Positions 59,469-64,000 of a stretch of 64,000 nt of DNA are shown piece after piece. Source of the stretch: an uncultured Peptoniphilus sp. Its GTDB lineage: Bacteria; Bacillota; Clostridia; Tissierellales; Peptoniphilaceae. Location: positions 26,103 through 90,102 of the forward strand of contig CABQNX010000003.1 of assembly GCA_902465645.1 (NCBI GenBank), written 5' to 3'. Each line of letters starts with the position of its first letter. Position 1 is the first letter of the stretch. The notes beneath the pieces were generated by a model, which worked only from the letters and a program-made list of their open reading frames with translations, was not told the origin of the DNA and did no database searches. A program made the position numbers and the translations under genes.

Positions 59469-60866
59469 TTATCCCTCGTTTTTTTCTCTTTTTATTTTTG
59501 CATCAAAAATCATATAAGTGATTGCACCAAGGATTGGCACTATAAGTCCAGTTAGCCCTGTGATTGGATCTTCTATTGCACCTTGTACAACAAGTCCTGC
59601 AAAGATTAGGGCTGTAATTATAACAGACACTGGGTAGAACCAAACCTTGTAAGGTCTTTCAATCTTAGGATATTTCTTTCTTAATATTGGCACACATAAA
59701 ATTGTAAGAACTGAGAAAATCATTCCTGTTATTACAACCATGTTTGTAAGTTGGTCAAGGTTTGATGAAAGTACAAGTAGGCAAGCGAATACGCATTGTA
59801 CAATCATTGGTGCTGTTGGAACCCTGTACTTTGGATGAAGTTTGGCAAAGGACTTGAAGAAGTGACCTTCAACTGCCATGGCATAATACATCCTTGGTTG
59901 GGCAAGTATAAGTCCATTAAGAGTACCAAACATAGCAAGAATCATACCCACACTTACTATAATAAGCCCTGCATTTCCAAATACCCTCTTGGCAACTTCT
60001 GTTCCAAGGTATAGGTCTCCACCATCTATCATTGCAACAATTTCTTCATGAGGGATAACCTTCATAATAGCAAAGTTAAATAAAGTGTAAAGAACTGTAA
60101 TTCCACCAATAGCAATTATAAGGGCTAGGGGCAGGTTCTTGTGAGGATCCTTAATTTCTTCTGCAACTGTGTTTAAGTTAGTCCATCCTTCGTAGGCCCA
60201 AAGAGTTGCAACAACTGCTATGGCAATCATGCCAAAGATATTTGTGTCACTTGTCCTTGAGTGTTCAAGGGCTGTTGTAAGGCTCAAGTCTGGGCTAACC
60301 TTACCTACAAAGAGGGCTGCGATCATTACTATACCAATAGGAACAAGCTTTGCCACCATGGATAGGTTTTGTAATATTGATGAAGCCTTAACTCCAAACA
60401 TATTGTAAATAGTTAAGACAATTATCAAAGTTATGGCTGCCATCTTAATTCCAAAATCAGAAATTTCAAAGAAACTTTTGAAAACTGACATAAGGGCAAT
60501 GGCAACTGCAGCAACAGATCCTGGTCCACCAACTATCCAGTCAGTAAAACCAGATATAAACCCAACTATTGGGTGGTAGGCTTCGTTTAGGTAGACAATT
60601 CTTCCACCAGCCTTTGGCATGGCAGTACCAAGTTCTGCATAGCAGAGACCACCAAATAAGGTAATAAGTCCACCGATAATCCAACAAATAAGGGCAAGCC
60701 CAGAGTTCATATTAGTTCTTTGTAAAACATAGGAACCTAGGTAAAAGATACCTGACCCTATCATGATCCCGCCAATAATACTTACTCCACCAAAGACTCC
60801 AATTTCTCTATTGAACTGGGTATTCTCTGTGGTTAATTTTTCAATGTCCTTTGAATTGTTATTCAT
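59469..60866 (-). CDS. APC-family amino acid permease
   Basis: A 465-residue, twelve-helix membrane protein. The N-terminus FGGVSIIGGIMIGSGIFYLGS near 24-44 is the substrate-binding unwound helix (GSGIF). GGLCYAELGTAMPKAGGRIVYL near 71-92 and LWAYEGWTNLNTVAEEIKDPHKNLP near 222-246 are the L-type amino acid transporter (LAT-like) signatures. It imports or exchanges amino acids or small amides. It is the first gene of the unit with the amidohydrolase (2 bp gap) and MsrC-like protein. Confidence 0.92.
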   Translation of the reverse strand: MNNNSKDIEKLTTENTQFNREIGVFGGVSIIGGIMIGSGIFYLGSYVLQRTNMNSGLALICWIIGGLITLFGGLCYAELGTAMPKAGGRIVYLNEAYHPIVGFISGFTDWIVGGPGSVAAVAIALMSVFKSFFEISDFGIKMAAITLIIVLTIYNMFGVKASSILQNLSMVAKLVPIGIVMIAALFVGKVSPDLSLTTALEHSRTSDTNIFGMIAIAVVATLWAYEGWTNLNTVAEEIKDPHKNLPLALIIAIGGITVLYTLFNFAIMKVIPHEEIVAMIDGGDLYLGTEVAKRVFGNAGLIIVSVGMILAMFGTLNGLILAQPRMYYAMAVEGHFFKSFAKLHPKYRVPTAPMIVQCVFACLLVLSSNLDQLTNMVVITGMIFSVLTILCVPILRKKYPKIERPYKVWFYPVSVIITALIFAGLVVQGAIEDPITGLTGLIVPILGAITYMIFDAKIKREKNEG

Positions 60867-60898
60867 AGCACACCTCTTTCTTTATTTTTATTTTAATT

Positions 60899-62254
60899 TT
60901 AATTTTTAAAGCTGTGAACTGGTGCTGGTATATAGCCACCACGGTTTGCAAACCTATCAGCATTTCCTGGGTGAACTGGTACAATAGGAGCAGATCCTAG
61001 TAGGCCACCGAAAACTGCCTCGTCTCCAATACCCTTTCCAATTACAGGAACAAGTCTAGCAGCAGTAGTCTTTTGATTTATAATTCCAATCATAGCTTCG
61101 TCAGCGATAATTGCAGCTATAGTTGTAGCCTTTGTGTCTCCTGGAATTGCAATCATGTCGAGACCAACGGAGCATACGCAAGTCATGGCTTCAAGCTTAT
61201 CAAGACCAATGTGACCATTTCTTGCAGCTTCAATCATTCCCTCGTCTTCACTCACTGGTATAAAGGCACCAGATAGGCCTCCAACATGGTCAGATGCCAT
61301 GATGCCACCCTTTTTAACTGCGTCATTTAACATGGCAAGGGCTGCAGTAGTTCCGTGACCACCGGCAAATTCAACCCCAATTTCTTCTAGGATTCTTGCA
61401 ACAGAATCGCCAATTGCTGGAGTTGGTGCAAGGGACAAGTCAATTGTTCCAAAGGGAACTCCAATTTTTTTGGCAACTTCAGTGCCAATTAATTCTCCAA
61501 GTCTTGTAATCTTGAAGGCAGTCTTCTTAATAGTTTCTGAAACAACGTGGAAGCTTTCTCCCCTAACTTTTTCTAGGGCGTACTTGACAACTCCTGGGCC
61601 AGAAACTCCAACATGAAGGACTACGTCGCCCATTCCAACACCATGGAAGGCACCTGCCATAAAGGGATTGTCCTCTACTGCGTTGGCAAATACAACAAGC
61701 TTTGCACATCCAATGGAGTCTGACTCCTTAGTTAATTCTGCAGTTTCTACAATTTTTTCTCCCATTAGCTTAACTGCGTCCATGTTGAGACCATTTTTTG
61801 TCGTACCAACATTTACAGAAGAGCAAACTTTTTCTGTTTCAGCAAGAGCTCCTGGGATGGAATTTATTAAAATTTCATCAGCAGGAGTCATTTTTCCATG
61901 AACAAGGGCAGAGTAACCACCAATGAAGTCTACACCAATTTCCTTTGCAGCAGCATCAAGAGTTTTTGCAAATTCTATGTAGTCCTTCTCATCAGTTGCA
62001 CCAGCGATTAGGGCAATTGGTGTAACAGAAACCCTCTTGTTTACAATTTCAACTCCATACTTGTGGCCAATTTCATCAGCATATTCAACTAGGTGCTTGC
62101 CATATTTTGTGATCTTATCGTAGATCTTCTTGCGGGCAGCATCTCCGTCCTTGTCTATACAATCTAGAAGTGATATTCCAAGAGTAACTGTTCTAATGTC
62201 TAGGTTCTCTTGGTCCAGCATTCTTACAGTTTCTAAAATTCTTTGTCTATCCAT
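60899..62254 (-). CDS. PFL family protein (UPF0210/DUF711)
   Basis: A 451-residue protein of the DUF711 family, distantly related to pyruvate formate-lyase in fold. Conserved segments: [17 protein letters not shown] near 17-33, [17 protein letters not shown] near 91-107, [14 protein letters not shown] near 294-307, [21 protein letters not shown] near 319-339, and C-terminal [15 protein letters not shown]. No glycyl-radical motif is evident, so radical chemistry is not supported. It is encoded 9 bp downstream of the ACT-domain gene, a pairing widespread in bacteria; function unknown. Confidence 0.93.
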   Translation of the reverse strand: MDRQRILETVRMLDQENLDIRTVTLGISLLDCIDKDGDAARKKIYDKITKYGKHLVEYADEIGHKYGVEIVNKRVSVTPIALIAGATDEKDYIEFAKTLDAAAKEIGVDFIGGYSALVHGKMTPADEILINSIPGALAETEKVCSSVNVGTTKNGLNMDAVKLMGEKIVETAELTKESDSIGCAKLVVFANAVEDNPFMAGAFHGVGMGDVVLHVGVSGPGVVKYALEKVRGESFHVVSETIKKTAFKITRLGELIGTEVAKKIGVPFGTIDLSLAPTPAIGDSVARILEEIGVEFAGGHGTTAALAMLNDAVKKGGIMASDHVGGLSGAFIPVSEDEGMIEAARNGHIGLDKLEAMTCVCSVGLDMIAIPGDTKATTIAAIIADEAMIGIINQKTTAARLVPVIGKGIGDEAVFGGLLGSAPIVPVHPGNADRFANRGGYIPAPVHSFKN

Positions 62255-62263
62255 GTCTGCTCC

Positions 62264-62533
62264 TTAAATTTGGTGCATCTTGTCGAAGATACCTTGGTGT
62301 TGAACTCTTATAGAAAGTCCAAGCTCTTCTCCAAGTTTTTCATAAGCGTCTACAATTTCTTGGAACTCAACGTTCATCTTAGTTAAATCAACAATAACAA
62401 TCATTGTGAAATAATCATCTAAAATTGTTTGAGTTATATCAACAATGTTTAGGTCAAATTCCACCATCTTTTTTACTACTTCATATACAATACCAATTTT
62501 GTCACTACCTACTACGGTTATAACGGCTCTCAT
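62264..62533 (-). CDS. ACT domain protein (UPF0237)
   Basis: An 89-residue single ACT domain: MRAVITVVGSDKIGIVYEVV, VDITQTILDDYFTMIVIVDL, then GLSIRVQHQGIFDKMHQI. Such proteins are small amino-acid-binding regulators, usually encoded next to a DUF711/PFL protein as here (9 bp). It is presumed to sense an amino acid for its partner. GGGGGA lies before ATG. Confidence 0.94.
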   Translation of the reverse strand: MRAVITVVGSDKIGIVYEVVKKMVEFDLNIVDITQTILDDYFTMIVIVDLTKMNVEFQEIVDAYEKLGEELGLSIRVQHQGIFDKMHQI

Positions 62534-62648
62534 AATTTCCCCCTTAAATAAAATTACAATTATTATACCATAATTTAAGGCTCTAATGCCCTATTTTCTG
62601 TTGTCTTTAATTAAACTTTATTATAATATTAAATTAAAGGAGGGCGAC

Positions 62649-63728
62649 ATGAAAAAATTTAAAATTATTATTCTTGCTTTGATAGGAATTTTGTTTTTGA
62701 CATCCTGTGGAGGAAATAAAAATTCTAGTGAAGATAAGAATCTTGAAGAAAAAAATAAGGTCGAGGAAGCAGAAAAAACTGAGACAAGTAAAAGTAATAT
62801 AAAACTTTTTATTGCCAGAGAAAATCTTGGAGAGTCTGATGGAAAATTTCCTAAATCAGAAATTATTGCCAGCTTAAGTGACAGTGACTACGAAAAAATT
62901 TTTAAGGACACAAGTTTATCTGATAAGACAATAGATAAGATCGAGGATAACTTGGGCGATGTAATAGTTTCTTCCGAATCCAAAGAAGTTAAGCTAGCAA
63001 GAGAGAGTCAAGATAATATTTTTCACAACGAAGTGTTTACAGACGACCAATCTAAAATTCTTGAGTCAAAAGAAAATTTAAGGAACAGGGCTCTAGAACT
63101 TTTACTTTCAAATCAAGTTCAAAATGTTGAAACTATGAAAAACCCTGGCGACTACCAAATTTATTGCACTCAATTAGTTAAGGACTTCTTTGAAGATGGC
63201 AAGTTAATTTTTCTTGCATCTGTAAATAATGCAAATTATTCCTATAATAATGGAATTTTTAATGAAGCATCTGGCTACACTACCCCAATGGAAATCCAAT
63301 ATGTCTTAGATGATGATAAGAATTTTGTCTTTGATGAAAAAATCGAAGCTATGGATGGGGCAGGATACGGACCTTCTATTAAAAAAATGGCTAGGGGTGA
63401 CGATGACATCTATGACAAATTGATGTTTGCTAATGAGAGAAAAGAAAATTATGATTTCATAATGGAAGAATTATTTTATCTGGCTCAGGAAAAAGGCCTA
63501 AAGAACTTCAGCCACAAGCTAGAAGAAGTTCCTGGCTACGAAGATGATGTAGTCTACATCGAAAAGGGCCCAAGTCATATCCCAGGCACAATAGAAATAG
63601 CCAAGAAAAAAGACTATGAGGAAGCAAAAGAAAAGGTAGGAAAAGAAAACTGGCCTCACTGCGACGGAATCCTCTACCACGAAAAAACAGGAATTGCAGT
63701 AAAGTGGACAGTTGATTATTTTGAATAA
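62649..63728 (+). CDS. Lipoprotein of unknown function, 359 aa
   Basis: Lipoprotein signal peptide with lipobox LTSC (Cys about 20), a Lys/Glu/Ser-rich linker to about 50, then a domain without recognised family. Visible parts: NIKLFIARENLGESDGKFPKSEIIASLSD split near 52-80, a middle with YQIYCTQLVKDFFEDGKLIFLAS near 175-197, and a C-terminus with GILYHEKTGIAVKWTVDYF. Start ATG 62649-62651 lies behind AAAGGAGGG; the longer frame from 62586 has no ribosome site. Probably surface exposed. It may stand alone. Confidence 0.75.
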   Translation: MKKFKIIILALIGILFLTSCGGNKNSSEDKNLEEKNKVEEAEKTETSKSNIKLFIARENLGESDGKFPKSEIIASLSDSDYEKIFKDTSLSDKTIDKIEDNLGDVIVSSESKEVKLARESQDNIFHNEVFTDDQSKILESKENLRNRALELLLSNQVQNVETMKNPGDYQIYCTQLVKDFFEDGKLIFLASVNNANYSYNNGIFNEASGYTTPMEIQYVLDDDKNFVFDEKIEAMDGAGYGPSIKKMARGDDDIYDKLMFANERKENYDFIMEELFYLAQEKGLKNFSHKLEEVPGYEDDVVYIEKGPSHIPGTIEIAKKKDYEEAKEKVGKENWPHCDGILYHEKTGIAVKWTVDYFE

Positions 63729-63793
63729 AATAATTTAAAAAAATTAATAAAAATCTAGGATTTTTTTATTCAATAATATGTATTTTTATTATT

Positions 63794-64000
63794 AGGAGGG
63801 GGAGTAATACCCATTCGGGCACGCAAGGGTCCTCGGAAGGACTTTCCCCTCCTAAAACCTCCCCCCAATCCCAACGGCCTGGCAGGGGCCTTCCGATACA
63901 AAATAAAAATAAGACAGCCTAAAGAATAATCATAACCACCGGCTAAGCCGGTGGTTTGTTTTGCCCCTATAAGGGGCTGTTACCGGCAGCATTCCATGCT
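63794..64000. other. GC-rich, hairpin-rich non-coding segment at the right edge (possible IS200/IS605-type end or structured RNA)
   Basis: Base composition rises sharply. Hairpins in order: outer stem AGGAGGGG / CCCCTCCT (63794-63853) enclosing CCC-ATTC-GGG and GTCCT-CGGA-AGGAC; a perfect 10-bp stem AACCACCGGC / GCCGGTGGTT (63934-63956); GCCCCT-ATA-AGGGGC (63963-63977); AGCAT-TCC-ATGCT (63988-64000). Such clusters are seen at ends of IS200/IS605 elements and in their guide-RNA regions. No gene is open here; the decisive part lies beyond the edge. Confidence 0.45.

Noticed and set aside
60899..62254. Glycyl-radical enzyme
   Set aside because: The family name suggests pyruvate formate-lyase, but no glycyl-radical RVxGY-like motif or adjacent activase is present.

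Overview
The window reads as chromosomal DNA of a low-GC, Gram-positive obligate anaerobe. Support: strong AGGAGG ribosome binding sites, Bacillota-type BceRS/BceAB, LytR-CpsA-Psr and YSIRK surface proteins, long-form HPF, and the rpsF-ssb-rpsR cluster. Gene content best suits the Peptoniphilaceae (Anaerococcus/Peptoniphilus-like cocci). That family assignment is inference; no 16S gene is present.

Layout. 1-6 kb: a trkA fragment, a CDF cation exporter, proC with a DJ-1 protein, a split chromate transporter, and an ADP-ribosylglycohydrolase. 5.9-12.2 kb: a RelE/RHH toxin-antitoxin pair, then a BceAB-like ABC transporter, an erythromycin-esterase-like protein and a BceRS-like two-component system. 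12.3-22 kb: core genes (pta, folP, MBL hydrolase, tmRNA, VanZ, HAD phosphatase, tRNA-Pro, cstA, alkaline phosphatase). 35.6-64 kb: mostly core and surface functions, including hpf, an aromatic-acid-exporter-like protein, YjiH, ars genes, a large YSIRK adhesin, rpsF-ssb-rpsR, mgsA, pepT, an LCP protein, a DUF188-glutaredoxin fusion, a two-component/ABC operon, an amidohydrolase with an amino-acid permease, and a PFL/ACT pair. The right edge is GC-rich and rich in hairpins, and may be one end of an IS200/IS605-type element.

The standout is 22.0-35.4 kb, an AT-rich island devoted to poly-gamma-glutamate or gamma-glutamyl peptides. A rightward operon carries pgsB/capB-, pgsC/capC- and pgsW-like genes plus a sensor kinase and a CitB-type regulator. 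A convergent leftward operon carries a lipoprotein, a DctM-like permease, a 48-aa membrane protein, an exported M14-type zinc deacylase and two lipoprotein gamma-glutamyltransferases. A decayed IS1182-family element sits between the two operons, apparently in their shared terminator. The layout suggests that synthesis, trimming and uptake of a gamma-glutamyl polymer are encoded together and signal-controlled; this is inference.

Other points: a NarL-type sensor kinase split by one in-frame amber codon (54587-54589), an internal ribosome binding site inside the DUF188-glutaredoxin fusion, a tmRNA with an ATA resume codon, and two short membrane-protein genes (33296-33442, 57044-57193).
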